A stretch of 64,000 nucleotides of DNA from Myxocyprinus asiaticus (Eukaryota; Chordata; Actinopteri; Cypriniformes; Catostomidae), in the NCBI RefSeq assembly GCF_019703515.2, contig NC_059387.1, forward strand, positions 35,048,877-35,112,876, in the 5' to 3' direction. The position numbers and the translations under genes were made by a program. This document shows positions 48,927 to 60,696 of the stretch, in pieces. The notes beneath the pieces are model-generated. The model worked only from the letters and a program-made list of their open reading frames with translations. It had not been told where the DNA came from and did no database searches. How positions within the stretch are numbered: the stretch's first letter is position 1; every line of letters starts with the position of its first letter.

Positions 48927-49312
48927 GGGGCCTGGGTAGCTCAGTGGTAAAAGACGCTGGCTACCACCCCTGGAGTTCCATAGTATGCTAGTTCGAGCGT
49001 GCTGAGTGACTCCAGCCAGGTCTCCTAAGCAACCAAATTGGCCCGGTTGCTAGGGAGGGTAGAATCACATGGGGTAACCTCCTCGTGGTCGCTATAATGT
49101 GGTTCGTTCTTGGTGGGGTGCGTGGCGAGTTGGGCACGGATGCTGCAGTGGGTGGCGTGAAGCCTCCACATGTGCTATGACTCCATGGCAACGCACTCAA
49201 GCCACATGATAAGATGCGTGGGTTGATGGTCTCAGACGCAGAGGTAACTGGGATTCATCCTCCGCCACCCGGATTGAGGCGAATCACTACGCGACCACGA
49301 GGACTTAAAAGT
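48927..49312 (+). mobile_element. tRNA-derived SINE, diverged
   Basis: GGGGCCTGGGTAGCTCAGTG head, body TCTCCTAAGCAACCAAATTG to CCGCCACCCGGATTGAGGCG and ACCACGAGGACTTAA. It has several small deletions, one in the B-box region. The terminal tail is not clear. Confidence 0.85.
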
Positions 49313-50624
49313 GCCCTCATTGGGCTAAAGCAAGATTTTAAACTGTGGCGGTAACATGCGGCTTTAAAAGGAAATAACCATGCAATCATAAAAAATTATT
49401 TTTAAAAAAAAACGAAAAAGAGAATGCATGCACACACACACAAGAACTTCGATTAAAGATCTGATTATTAAAGTATTTAATGCAAGTATAATTAAAAGAA
49501 ACAGTGCACCTTTCATGAAATCAGAGACCCTCCACTCAAAATCCGAACTCAGATGGTGAAGTCTCGCTTATCCAGTTGTGATCGCCTGAAGCACATCCTA
49601 ATACCATTTGTAAACTGTGTCTTAGTATTTTATTTATTTTAGTAAATCAGTTTATTCAGACACTTCTTTTTTTAAGACACTTTTTTAAGTAAAAATGTCA
49701 AAATATATTTATTAAGATCAAATAATGATTCCTTCCTCTCCGTTTTATGTTTTTTGTTGCATAAACAATAACACAGCAAGCTGCATGCTGGATACACCAC
49801 CTGACTTTAGTGGACAAAAGCTTTTCAAATATTAATTATATTTTAAAATATAATTCTTTCACTACTTATTGTTTTAAGAAATAGTTATACAAAATTATTC
49901 ACATTTCCTTTTTTATTTATTTTTTTATTTCAGCTTTTAAGAAGACTTTTATTTTGATTTTTTGACTGTCTCTGGACCTTTACACCACTTGATATTTTTT
50001 ACTTTAAGCCCCAGAAAAAAATATCAAAATGACTCTGAACTCAGTAACTGAAGCGTGTTTGTCATAGAAGAGGTTTTCAAGTTATTGTTTTGCGTGAATT
50101 GCACTAGCAATGTATTTTTTACATTATTTAATAGATCTTGACAAATAAAATGAGCGTCACGTCATTGACAGCTACAGTTTCAAAGAGGTTTCTCAGAAAA
50201 CTGCACACAGTGAAATCACAGAAATCAGCTTAACTGAAAGTTGTTCTGCTCTCCTTAGCAAATGTAAACACACACTCTATTTGATTATTAAGCATTTAGA
50301 ATCTGTTTTTCCCCCTCAGAGACCCCCAATTTGCTCAGGTCTGGATTTCCCAGCATGCACCCTGCTGGCAGATTTAGGATGTGTTTGGCATCAGTAGTAT
50401 ACTGCTGGTGTGTTTAGAGAAATCCCTCATGCCCACCCTCCATGTGAGCAGTTATGTAAGCAGACAGGACCTTTACAAGAGTCACGTTGATCAGGGAGTT
50501 CAGGAACCAAGTGGTCAAAATGAGTGTTCAATAGAAAGACAGAAAGAATTTGTCTCTCTTGCACACATACAAACAAAAATAACTAGATTTTTAGATTGTC
50601 TGAAGAAAATTTGAGTGGTGAAAG
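49313..50624. other. Intronic stretch without recognised gene
   Basis: AT-rich intron. 49800-50170 (AGTGGACAAAAG, GTCTCTGGACC, ATATCAAAATGACT, AATGAGCGTCACGTCATTGA) closely parallels 460-830 in the first intron, so the two are copies of one repeat. No coding content. Confidence 0.5.
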
Positions 50625-50905
50625 CGCCAGAGCGTTGCCATGCAATTGCAAAGGTGTTTTGTGTGGTTTTAGCATGTTGCTATGCCATGGCTTGCAGCGT
50701 TGCTATGCGTTTACATGTGCATTTATGCACTCTACAGACGCTTTAATATAAAGAGATTTACTTTGCATATGAGCTATACATTTTATAAGTGTGTGCTCCC
50801 TGTGCAGTTGCTGAGGTGTTCAGTGTTTTTTAGCACATTGCTATGCAGTTGCTAGGGCATTGCTAGGTGGTTTCCAGGATGTTTTGGGTGGTTCCTTACT
50901 GGGCC
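50625..50905 (-). repeat. GCAACC-type repeat cluster 4, inverted
   Basis: GCGTTGCCATGCAATTGCAA, GTGTGGTTTTAGCATGTTGC TATG, CATTGCTATGCAGTTGCTAG GGCATTGCTAGGTGG: the reverse complement of the modules in clusters 2 and 3. Confidence 0.75.
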
Positions 50906-52110
50906 ATGTCACCCTCAATTCTTGGTTGCACCAACTGTACATAAGGTCTCATTTAAGTTGGGATGTAAAGTTCAAACAAGGGCTTATCCAGCTAATAGAG
51001 CACGTTCTCTCAACATTATAAACAAATGTTATTGCATAATAATAATAATAATAATAATCTGCAAATGGGGTAAAATAAACTTATACGTTTATTTTTTTAT
51101 CCCTTTGGCAAATAGATTTTTTCTTATTTTAAGTATAAACCTCACCTAATTTTGTTAAAAAAACAAAAGAAAATATCTAATGCCATTTTGCTTGTCAAGT
51201 ACATATATCTTGTTTTAATTTTACTGGAAAACAAGAAAAATACGAATTAATCATTTTAAATTATTTTTGCAATGTAGCTAGTATTCGCATAAAATTACAT
51301 TTACCTTTATTGATTATTGATGAATAAGCTGCATTTAAATGTGAAGTGTTGAAAAGCCATTAATTTCAGTGTTATCTTATGGTTGATGTTCAAACCTTTT
51401 TTGTCTCACATGACTGTCAGCAGTGATAAATGACATTTCTATGCAATTACGATAGGCAAAAAAAATAAGTTAATATAAAATTGTGTAAATAATATTCAGA
51501 CACTATCTAAAATGAATAAGGGACAATAAATAAATACTAATACAACAGGTGGGAAAGAATTATATTCATTTTAATATATTTTTTTATATGGGTCTGTTTT
51601 ATGGTCACACTCGAAGACACATGATTTGAGGTGTCATTCATGTCTGTAGCACAAATGCTGCTGGACATTTAGATTTGTTCAAATGAATGTGTCTCTAATA
51701 TTTGAACAAATAACTGCAGTCACGCTGTAAATTGCTGATGACAGAAACAGAATGTGGTCAGTGTGTGAATCTGGGACAGAGTATCCCGTTCTTCCAGGTG
51801 TAACGCGTGTCGTTGCGCACCTGTGACGAGTTTAAGAGCAGCTGATATTTGTTTTGTCTTTAATCTTTCTCTACACCTGTTCTGCCTCATTCTGTCTCTC
51901 TCTACATCTTTTATCTTTTCGTTTACCTGTTCTTTTATCTTTCCCTGCACCTGTCCTTCCTTCTCCATCCCTCCCTTGCGGTACGATTTTCTATCTCTCA
52001 TGCCTTCCTCATTTTCGTACCATCAGGCCTGTTTCCCCACAGATTTATCTGGGTTTCCACGAACCAAACAGATCAGGGCAATCCAGGCAATGAGTATCTG
52101 TGATATTAAG
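50906..52110. other. Intronic stretch without recognised gene
   Basis: Contains a short (AAT)n tract near 51040-51057 and a pyrimidine-rich stretch at 51850-51990. No exon or element recognised. Confidence 0.4.
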
Positions 52111-53505
52111 CATGATCTCACGAAAATTACATGACTGTGGAGACATTTTTGCAAAATATCGCAGCAGTTCAGAGTTGAAATATCCACTGTTTGGTGCTAA
52201 AAGCGAGTTCAATGTTTTCCCAAACAGATGAGGTTTTTAAGGTTAATTGAGTTTAAATCAACAAACCCGACCGCCCTACCCTAAACCTCAAACCTAACCG
52301 ATAGAGTCAGAAAAAGCAAATGTGATACAAAAATAAACCACGTCATTTTGTGGTGCTTCTATGACACTTTCAGCTCACGTGTCAACTCACGTGCTCTTCA
52401 GGACTCATACCCCTCTCCTTTACATCACAAGTGCAATGCTCTCAGTCGAGCTGCCACGCAATTTGATCGCACTTGAACAAGCTTGTAAATATAGTTGGTT
52501 ATGTAATGCAAACGTTAAAATGAGTCATGCTATAGTAAAAGTGTTTAGATGTCATGAGATTGCATTGTGTGATAAACAGGGCGAAAAGTGTTTATCAATT
52601 GATAATCTGCCATTTTACTCGTGATTTGTGTGAAAGTGAATAAAAGTAATTGTTGTTGTAGCGCCTCTAGTGTTCATTTCACTTTTTTTATTAAACATAG
52701 TTGTTTGTTTTTATTTTCTCCCCAATCTGGAATGCCCAATTCCCAATGCGCTCTAAGTCCTCGTGGTGGCATAGTGACTCGCCTCAATCCGGGTGGTGGA
52801 GGACGAATCTCAGTTGCCTCCGCGTGGCTTATCACGTGGCTTGTTGAGCACATTACTGCGGAGACATAGCGTGTGTGGAGGCTTCACGATATTCTACGCA
52901 GTATCCACGCACAACTCACCACGCGCCCCACCTAGAGTGAGAACCACATTATAGCAACCATGAGGAGGTTACCCCATGTGACTCTACCCTCCCTAGCAAC
53001 CGGCCCAGTTTGGTTGCTTTGGAGACCTGGCTGGAGTCACTCAGCATGCAGCATCTTTACTCACTGAGATACCCGGTCCCCACCGCGCATGACTCATTTT
53101 AATGTTTGCATTACATAACCAACTACATTTACAAGCTTGTTCAAGTGCGATCAAATTGCGCGGCAGCTCGACTGATAGAGCATTGCACTTGTGATGTAAG
53201 GAGTGGGGTACGAGTCCTGAAGAGCACGTGAGTTGACATGTGAGCCGAAAAGTGTCATAGAAGCACCACAAAATTATACAATTGTGTTTTCAATCTCTCA
53301 TTTGCCTTTTCTGACTCTATTGGTCAGATTTAGGTTTAAGGCTTAGGGGAGGGATGTTTTAAAAACCTCATTTGTTTGGGAGAACATTGAACTCACTTTT
53401 AGCGCCAAACAGTGGATATTTCAACTCTGAACTGCTGCGATACGTGAAATGAACCACGTCATTTTGCAAAAATGTTGCCAGTCACGTAATTATCATGAGA
53501 TCAGG
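52111..53505. mobile_element. Long near-palindrome: two 420-bp arms around a 556-bp spacer
   Basis: Left arm 52111-52530 and right arm 53087-53505 are reverse complements along nearly their whole length with scattered differences and a few small indels: for instance CGCAGCAGTTCAGAGTTGAA in the left arm against TTCAACTCTGAACTGCTGCG in the right, and CAAGCTTGTAAAT.TAGTTGG near the centre. Each arm holds a tRNA-like segment (right arm: CAGCTCGACTGATAGAGC and GGGGTACGAGTCCTGAAG, 53162-53227). The spacer is 183 bp of unique sequence plus a SINE. It may be two head-to-head copies of one element or a fold-back transposon. Confidence 0.85.
52714..53081 (-). mobile_element. tRNA-derived SINE inside the palindrome loop, antisense
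   Basis: TTTTCTCCCCAATCTGGAAT to ACTCACTGAGATACCCGGTC CCC. Part of the B-box region is deleted (CACTCAGCATGCAGCATC). It fills the loop up to 5 bp from the right arm. Confidence 0.85.
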
Positions 53506-53840
53506 CTGATCGAAGTACCATTTCATGCACCATGGTACAGCCACAATACTTCCTTACTTTCAGTGTAGCATGTCGATGTGTGTTCTTGGGTGTTTGCTAC
53601 GTTACATAATCCAGGTAGCGTTCAATGTCGAGGTGATTTGTGTTTCGCAGCAGTATAATGTCAGAGCATCGCCGCTGGGCGCAGAGCTGCCACTGTGTGT
53701 TAGATCACATCTGAATCACAGCACGCTGCACCAAGACAAACTTAAGGAGACATGAGATGTCTCACATATGACCCAAACACACGAGCGAGAGCGATGGATA
53801 AAACCAGCTTAAATGAGTAAACAATCACTTAAATTAACTC

Positions 53841-54417
53841 TGTGGAACACAAAAGATGGCAGAATATTAGCCTCAGTCACAGTCCACTGTGTTCCACAGC
53901 AGAAAGTCATACAGGTTCAGAATAACATGATGAAGGGGGCCTGGGTAGCTCAGCAAGTAAAGACGCTGACTACCACACCTAGAGTCTCAAGTTCGAATCC
54001 AGGGTGTGCTGAGTGACTCCAGTCAGGTCTCCTAAGCAACCAATTGGCCCGGTTGCTAGGGAGGGTAGAGTCACATGGGGTAACCTCCTCGTGGTCACTA
54101 TAATGTGGTTCTTGCTCTCAGTGGAGCATGTGGTGAGTTGTGCGTGGAAGCCGGAGAATAGCGTGAAGCCTACACACACGCTAGATCTCCGCGGTAACAC
54201 TCAACAAGCCACATGATAAGATGCGCGGATTGATGGTCTTAGACGCGAACACAACTGAGATTCGTCCTCCACCACCCGGATTGAAGAGAGTCACTATGCC
54301 ACCATGAGGACTTGGAGCGCATTGGGAATTGGGCATGCCAAATTGGGGAGAAAAAGGGGAGAAAAATCCAAAAAAAAGAATAACAAGACTATGAGTTTTG
54401 GGGTGAACTATCCCTTT
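53841..54417 (-). repeat. CTCACCCTCATG-family element split by a SINE
   Basis: Left part: TGGAACACAAAAGATG and CACAGCAGAAAGTCATACAG GTTCAGAATAACATGA. Right part after the SINE: TTTTGGGGTGAACTATCCCT TTAA (54395-54417), the characteristic terminus of this teleost family. The insertion duplicated AGAATAACA(T/A)GA. Confidence 0.65.
53936..54376 (+). mobile_element. tRNA-derived SINE with 12-bp target duplication
   Basis: Full-length copy with head GGGCCTGGGTAGCTCAGCAA, B box AAGTTCGAATCC, and tail GGGAATTGGGCATGCCAAAT plus A-rich end. AGAATAACATGA (53919-53930) before and AGAATAACAAGA (54377-54388) after are a target duplication with one mismatch. Confidence 0.92.
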
Positions 54418-54800
54418 AAAAAAATGCCCCAGAATTGTAACATATGTAGGCACAAAATGCCCCTATATTGAATTCATCTTATATAGAGACTGCACAATTA
54501 ACTTCGACATTCCACTTTTGTTCTCCAGCACTCGTCCTGAACAAAGTGATGTAGGACATCATGTCTCACAGTTTCCCCTCAAACAGGGTCTGATAAAAAG
54601 TTTACGAAAGTAAAGACTCAAACCGGAAACCATATGGCAACATGTTGGAGACTGCCCTCAGGTTCCCGTTCTGAAGAGCAGCTGATGTGCTGGACATCCG
54701 TCTCTGTGTCCTCTCTCTGTCTGTGACTTTTCCGAGAACAGCGGAGCACATTCTGAGAAACAGCTTGTAGTTGAAACTCAGATGAGCCATAATTTGCTAG

Positions 54801-54804
<4 letters not shown>

Positions 54805-54842
<38 letters not shown>
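54805..54842. repeat. (AT)n microsatellite
   Basis: About 18 AT units. Confidence 0.95.
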
Positions 54843-54850
<8 letters not shown>

Positions 54851-55333
54851 CTGCTTACTTGCACATTGCTCTACTTGTGCCAGGTGTGTCTCTCCGTTCA
54901 GCTTCAACTTGTGATGATTTAGACATTTCCACAATTATGTCACAGGTGTTTTCACCTGCATTTGCATCATAGAAATGAAGCAGCTCTTCTATTTGTGCAA
55001 TTGTGCTACTAGGTCCTACATTAGATAGAGAATATAATATTTCAGAAACTGAACAGCACAGGCGTTTTCAGATCTGGAGCTTAATTGATTTGTTTCCGAA
55101 ACGGTGGCAAAAATTGTTACAATGTTGCATTTTCATCTTTGTTTGGTTTACTTTCACAATGCAACATTTTTAAAATGGACCAAAATTGTGTTAATAAAAG
55201 TCACATGTGAGCAAACTGTCCTCTCATTGGTCAGAATGTTTGTGTGCTGTCCCGTGATTTAGCTCATACATCAATATACCGGTTAAAATCATACAAGTGT
55301 AAACAGTTGTCAACCAGTACAAATCTTTTATTT

Positions 55334-55674
55334 ATTTTATACCCTTTTCTCCCCAATGTGGAATGCCCAATTCCCACTACTTAGTAAGTCCTCGTGGTGG
55401 CGCGGTTACTCGCCTCAATCTGGGTGGCGGTGGACAAGTCTCAGTTGCCTCCACTTCTGAGACCGTCAATCCGCGCATCTTATCACATGACTCGTTGTGC
55501 ATGACACCGCGGAGACTCACAGCACGTGGAGGCTCGTGCTACTCTCCACGCAAAACTTACCACGTGCCCCATTGAGAGTGAGAACCACTAATCGCGACCA
55601 CGAGGAGGTTACCCCATGTGACTCTACCCTCCCTAGCAACCGGGCCAATTTGGTTGCTTAGGAGACCTGGCCGG
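55334..55674 (-). mobile_element. tRNA-derived SINE, 5'-truncated, with target duplication
   Basis: CCCTTTTCTCCCCAATGTGG to GCTTAGGAGACCTGGCCGG. The tRNA-like head is missing beyond GGCCGG. TACAAATCTTT occurs just before (55318-55328) and just after (from 55681), consistent with a target duplication made on integration. Confidence 0.9.
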
Positions 55675-55689
55675 AACCGATACAAATCT

Positions 55690-56460
55690 TTGAGTAGTTG
55701 CTTATGTCACGGTTATGCAAAAATTGCCGCGTGGTACAGAATGCACGTTCCAGTCAGAGGTTGCACTGCATATAAAAATTATTTTGCCCCTCCCCCCACC
55801 CAAAACCGCCTCTTGTAAGAGAGCAATCAGTGTTCAAAAAGTATTCAAAATGAGCAGTCAGTATTCTCTAGTAAAAGTAGTCCAACTATAGAGGTTGATG
55901 AAAAGTGAAAAGTAATCCCAAGAATCTGAGGATGGCTGAAGAATTGCTCATAGATGGAAGGCCAACATCCTTCAGTTGCTTTCCGACCCTCTTAGCAAAA
56001 ATCCCTAGCTGGCCGGATGCACAGACAAAGTCCTTCTACAAAACATACAAGCAATTACACATAAACATTAACTAGACTAACATCCAACATCCACACAACA
56101 AGAAACAGGTGTGAGACAAACAAACATTCCTCAAACTTGCCAACACTGACACCAATGCATACATTTTCAAATATAAACAGAAAATAAACATATTCCTTAC
56201 TTGTAGTTGAGCTGAAAACAGTCATTTCTCAACAAGGACTTTGGATGTCTCTGGATTGTTAAACACACCTTGAGCATGTTACAGTCTTCACAAGATATAT
56301 TATTTCCCTCTACTACCACTATTATAAGGAGTTCATATATACTAGCACCCCTTCATGGTGTGGATGAAAACTGCAGCCATATCACAACCTGGTAACAGGC
56401 TGGTGAATGGTACAATACGTCACTAGGATGGATATGATTTGTAAAATTTATGTCATTGTG
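55690..56460. other. Intronic stretch without recognised gene
   Basis: No exon or recurring repeat noticed. Confidence 0.4.
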
Positions 56461-56467
56461 ATTTTTA

Positions 56468-56815
56468 TCCATTTTGTGTTTTTGTTTTGCATTTTGAGTT
56501 CTGTGATGTTTTGGGGTTTTGTGTTGTGTTGTGTGTTGTTTTGCATTTTGGTGTTTTGTGATGTTTTGTGTTTTGTTTCGGCGTTTTGTTTTGGTGGGTT
56601 TTTTATTTTGGGTTTTGTTTTTGTGTTTTGCATTTTGTTTTTTGTTTTTTCGTTTTTGTGTTTTGTGCTATTTTGGTGTTTTGTTTTGGTTTTTTGAGTT
56701 GTTTTATTTTGCATTTTGGTGTTATGTGTTGTTTTAGTGTTTTGTGTTTTGGTGGTTCTTGTTTTGTTCTGTGTTGTGTTTTGTGTGATAGACAGACAGA
56801 CAGACAGACAGATGC
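56468..56815 (+). repeat. TTTTG-rich low-complexity tract and (GACA)n
   Basis: Dominated by GTTTTGTGTTTTG, TTTTGGTG and TGTTGTGTT words to about 56785, then (GACA)n at 56789-56813. The Phe/Val/Leu-rich open frames on both strands here are low-complexity artefacts. Confidence 0.9.
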
Positions 56816-58213
56816 TGTATATAGACAAAGAGACAGACATACAGATATTGGTGCCACTGAATCGTCTCATCAGATGAGATCACAGGTGAGTCCAGTAAAC
56901 AGGTAATAATGCATTATAGGTTTGTATATTCTCAGCACTGATTGGAAAAGATCCTGTGGTGTTTTTAGGCCACGACGCTTCTCAAGCATCACAGTGGTTT
57001 CAGGTAACCTGATGGCATCATGTGATAAGATTGTGTTATTGATGTTTGAGGGGTTTGTTGTGATTGATGGCAGTCTGCTCTCGGCTGGTGAAGGGATTCT
57101 CATCGGACTCTTTTATGGACACTTGTCTGCACACTTTAGTCAGTCGCTTTGTCCCGTCTCTCCACAGGTGAACCCAAATCAGTGCAATTAGACATCCCGG
57201 TCCTCACAACCCTGCTGGTGGCCTAGCTCTGATTTCATTAGAGTCCAGTTGTGAATGCCACATTGCGGCTGTTGTCCCCCTGCTGGTGGTTATTTATAGG
57301 GCTTTTGTAGTGGCCAGTATGTGCAACTCGACCTCCCTCAGTGTTTGGATTCCTCGGACACCAGTGAATGCCCTATCAACTTGATGTTGCGCTGTGAGAT
57401 GCGTGCAAGATGAATGTTACATTGTACAGATGCTAACGGGTCGTCACAGTGTTTGACATGGGAACGTTATGTAATGCTCTTACTGACAAAACACAATGAC
57501 GATTTTGATGATGTCATGATGAGCTCATTACCTGTTTACTGAGTGCCCACTGCCCTGTCATATTACAGTTCAATCAGATCAAATTATACAATAGCAGTCG
57601 AGTTAACGTGAAAATCAACCCCTGAAGCTGCCAATATGAGTGTGTGTTATAGGAGTAAATGTTGACTGGCAGATACATCTATTTATTGTCAAAGGTTAAA
57701 ATCCTAGTTTTCTTTCCTGAAAGTTAAGGACATATTGAAAGGTTCGCTCCATTTTTAATCCTAAGAGACCCAGCATGGCATATCAACTAGGCTAATGTTG
57801 ATTTCAACTTATGCTAATTTGTTTTTAAAATTAAAAGTTTAATGTGTTAGCATAAGTTAATGCATTATGAAATATCAATAACCAAGCTAAATAAATGCTG
57901 TAAATAATTATTGTTAATTGTTAGTTCATGATACTTCATGCATTATTTAATTAGGTCCTGTGAACATATAGAATTTATTTTAAAGTGTTTCCTACTTTTT
58001 TTTATATACAGTATATTTACATAATGGAACTATTCAGTAAATCATATATAAAACTATTAAAACATTTCAACTGTTTTCTGTGCTGTGTCATTTAAAATGT
58101 TTATGGTATTCATGCTATATTAAAGATACTACTTTACATAGAGAAGGATATGTTTAATTATTTTGATTATACCAGCAAATATATAATAAATTTTAGTAGT
58201 CCTCACGAGTTTA
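56816..58213. other. Intronic stretch, mostly unrecognised
   Basis: 57835-57990 carries AGCATAAGTTAATGCATTAT GAA and TTTAAAGTGTTTCC, the right part of the AACACTTTACAATAAGGTT-type repeat seen at 3316. The rest shows nothing recognised. Confidence 0.45.
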
Positions 58214-58227
58214 AAATAGACACATTT

Positions 58228-58670
58228 CGGGGGCCTGGGTAGCTCAGCGAGTATTGACGCTGACTACCGCCCCTGGAGTCACGAGTTCGAATCCAGGGTG
58301 TGCTGAGTGACTCCAGCCAGGTCTCCTAAGCAACCAAATTGGCCCGGTTGCTAGGGAGGGTAGAGTCACATGGGGTAACCTCCTCGTGGTCGCGATTAGG
58401 GGTTCTCGCTCTCAATGGGGCGTGTGTTAAGTTGTGTGTGGATCGTGGAGAGTAGCATGAGCCTCCACATGCTGTGAGTCTCCGCGGTGTCATGCACAAT
58501 GAGTCACGTGATAAGATGCGCGGATTGACGGTCTCAGAAGCGGAGGCAACTGAGACTTGTCCTCTGCCACCCGGATTGAGGCGAGTAACCATGCCACCAC
58601 GAGGACCTACTAAGTAATGGGAATTGGACATTCCAAATTGGGAGAAAAATAAAATGAAATAAAAAAAAAC
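58228..58670 (+). mobile_element. tRNA-derived SINE with perfect 14-bp target duplication
   Basis: The most complete copy: head GGGGGCCTGGGTAGCTCAGC with A box; GAGTTCGAATCC B box; body to CCACCACGAGGACCTACTAA; tail GGGAATTGGACATTCCAAAT and an AAATAAAA-rich end. AAATAGACACATTT is present at 58214-58227 and 58671-58684, a perfect duplication that fixes both borders and an element length of 443 bp. Confidence 0.96.
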
Positions 58671-58684
58671 AAATAGACACATTT

Positions 58685-59350
58685 TGAGAGGGAGAGAGAC
58701 GTACACAGCTGCGCTGCATGTGTGTCTTTATGTTTATGTTTGTTTTATGTTGAGTTTCTGATTAAACTTTATGTTGACTGTACAGCCGGTTTCCACCTCC
58801 TCCTTGCCCGTCCTTATACTGTTACAGTGGTGCCGAAACCCGGGAGGGAGGAGGGATGCGCTGTTGCGAAGTCCTCACCGCTGCCATCCTCCAGGGGAGC
58901 AGCCGCGGCCGTCTGCCTGGGGATGGAATGGTCGCTGCCGGCCGCCGAGAGTCAGAGGAACCGCTGCCGTCTGCTGAAAAACGGGAGGAGAGGTTCCGTC
59001 CACCAGGGGCCGGAGAACTCACTGCCGTCCACCAGGGGAGGAGTGAGCTGTCGTCCGCCAGAGGGCAGAGGAGCGGTTGAGGACCAGGCGACATCCCTCC
59101 TCCCTCCCGGGTTTTGGCACCACTGTAACAGTATAAGGACGGGCAAGGAGGAGGTGGGAACCGGCTGAACAGTCAACATAAAGTTTAATCAGAAACTCAA
59201 ACAAACATAAACATAAGGACACACATGCAATGTGGCCACGTGCGTCTCTCTCTCTCGAACTGGTGTCTCTGGCTCCCCTTTATCTCGCTCTCCCGCTGAT
59301 CACCTGATTCAGCGTCCTCACGGCCCGGCCACGCCCTCCTCCTCATCACA
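58685..59350. mobile_element. Inverted LTR-like element 1 (LTR-PBS ... PBS-LTR head to head)
   Basis: The left LTR-like arm (58685-58826, 5'-truncated) ends CCTTATACTGTTACA, then G and a primer-binding site. The right arm (59124-59350, 227 bp, inverted) has reverse complement TGTGATGAGGAGGAGGGCGT to CCTTATACTGTTACA, the TG...CA ends of an LTR, also preceded by an inverted primer-binding site (59105-59122). The arms share nearly identical sequence over the 140 bp present in both. The 259-bp interior is GC-rich with GTCC.CCAGGGG and GCTGCCGTC repeats and no gag/pol-like frame. Open frames on the two strands start with the same peptide (MLTVQPV), a consequence of the symmetry. Confidence 0.8.
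58828..58845 (+). other. Primer-binding site, tRNA-Phe type
   Basis: TGGTGCCGAAACCCGGGA lies one base after the LTR-like end. It is the exact complement of the 3' terminal 18 nt of eukaryotic tRNA-Phe including CCA (from memory). Its inverse at 59105-59122 differs by one base. Confidence 0.8.
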
Positions 59351-60538
59351 GTATGTTTTCACATTGTCCTGTATGGACAGTCATGTTAACGAGATAGACC
59401 CAGGGTTCCCACTGTCTTGGAAAATCTGGAAATATCAGGAATTTGTGGAAGGAAATTAGTTAAATCTTACAAATTATGGGCTGAGTTTGAAATGGAATAG
59501 GGGAGACTGGGGCTAGATGTCGTACTTTTTACTGCAGTGAATGTTGCTCGGGGTAGGTTTATTTTTGAGAGTCAATTTCTGTATAGCCACATAACCCGAA
59601 GTCTTGGCTACACAAAAACGTGTGAACATTTTCACTGTTATTGCCCAGGAATAACAATAAGGTTCATTAAACACACATTGGCCTTTTTTGACAACTAACC
59701 CCAATAGCAGGCATATCAACCGGGCTTTAAACCAGTGGTGTATGTTTCATGCGAATATTGGGGGGTGACGAGGGAAGGTGTCCCCACCATCACGAAAACT
59801 AAAACAACAACTACACCTCTCTTTATATCAACGCCTGCATTAAACAGTGAATTAGAGGCTTTTCAGCAAAAAATGAAAAATTTAAAAAATATACAAAGCA
59901 GAAAACAATTCATTAAACAACAAAAAGGGAAAGGATAACATACAAAAATATCTAGTCTAAAAGTAACTAGACTCATTAGCGTGCTTAAACCTCTCAGAGA
60001 AGTGTACTTGTAGGGAAAAGAGTCGATTCCAAAAACAACTGATTCTTCGATTCGGAGGCGTTGGGAATCGAGAGTTGATTCTTTTTGGAATCGACTCCCA
60101 GCCCTAGTCTTTGCTTAAATGTCACTGTTTATATATACGATTTTACTTTGTCTCCCTTTTTTTTATTAAGGATTGAGAAAATTAGTCTAGAATCGACTTT
60201 TGAAAACCTGGAATTAGGAGTTGATTCCCAAATTTCTGGAATCGAACTGCGAAAATGGAAAAGATAACATGCAAAGATTAAAAACAGTGTGTTGGCCAAC
60301 AAATATTGTAACTGATACATTTTATAAACATATGACATTTAAAACACATGAGACAATCCGCCCTGATAAACTAAGTGAAGAGAAAACACACATTATGCAA
60401 TTTGCAACTTTTGACTCCAAATCTTATCGTTACTGAGATATAGCCATTGTGTCAACTAGCCTCTGTCTCCCTTACTAGCTTACTGCTTATTGAGGTGTAA
60501 GATCCCTGCAGATCTGATTGGTTTTCTTTAATTTTCAG
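59351..60538. other. Intron between LTR-like element 1 and exon 10
   Basis: 59401-59450 starts CAGGGTTCCCACTGTCTTGG, a member of the repeat family at 866, 5591 and 6690. 60010-60260 has several AATCGA/GATTCC words (GTCGATTCC, GAATCGACT, GAGTTGATTCC), a degenerate repeat. No gene. Confidence 0.5.
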
Positions 60539-60659
60539 AGTGATGACATCAGCCTATCAGAGGGCAGCACTGTTGATCTCAGGAAACCTGGCGAGGAGGA
60601 GGACGAGTATTCAGAAATGGCAGAAGAAGCCATGGATCCGGAAAACTGCCTTCCTGATG
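60539..60659 (+). CDS. scn5a-like: Window exon 10: end of II-III linker
   Basis: 121 nt: 40 codons plus one base, phase 0 to phase 1, acceptor AATTTTCAG|AGT, donor GATG|GTGGGT. It reads SDDISLSEGSTVDLRKPGEE and ends MDPENCLPDG with the last Gly split. The motifs SEGSTVD and DPEnCxxxG match the family (SEGSTAD and DPEDCFTEG in Nav1.5), placing this just before the CVRRC-type start of the pre-domain III segment. The next exon should begin by completing Gly and encoding Cys; I found none up to 64000. FTEG is replaced by LPDG, a variation in a normally conserved stretch. An LTR-like element starts 37 bp after the donor. Confidence 0.95.
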
Positions 60660-60696
60660 GTGGGTCATCTCGGACTAATAAACACTCTTTGCAGAC

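Noticed and set aside
52355..52624. 87-codon frame MTLSAHVSTHVLFRTHTPLL... and its near copy on the minus strand at 53041-53271
   Set aside because: The two are the same sequence in the two arms of the palindrome; no domain and no splice context.
53162..53227. tRNA-like segment CAGCTCGACTGATAGAGC ... GGGGTACGAGTCC as a genuine tRNA gene
   Set aside because: It occurs in mirror image in both arms of the palindrome and has no matching acceptor stem visible; more likely the head of a mobile element.
56407..56906. Overlapping hydrophobic frames on the + strand and Lys/Thr/Asn-rich frames on the - strand
   Set aside because: The sequence is TTTTG-rich low complexity; no splice sites or family match.
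58722..59222. Proline/arginine-rich frames on both strands (148 codons on +, several on -)
   Set aside because: They fall within inverted LTR-like element 1. The mirrored start MLTVQPV on both strands follows from the palindrome, and nothing resembles gag or pol.
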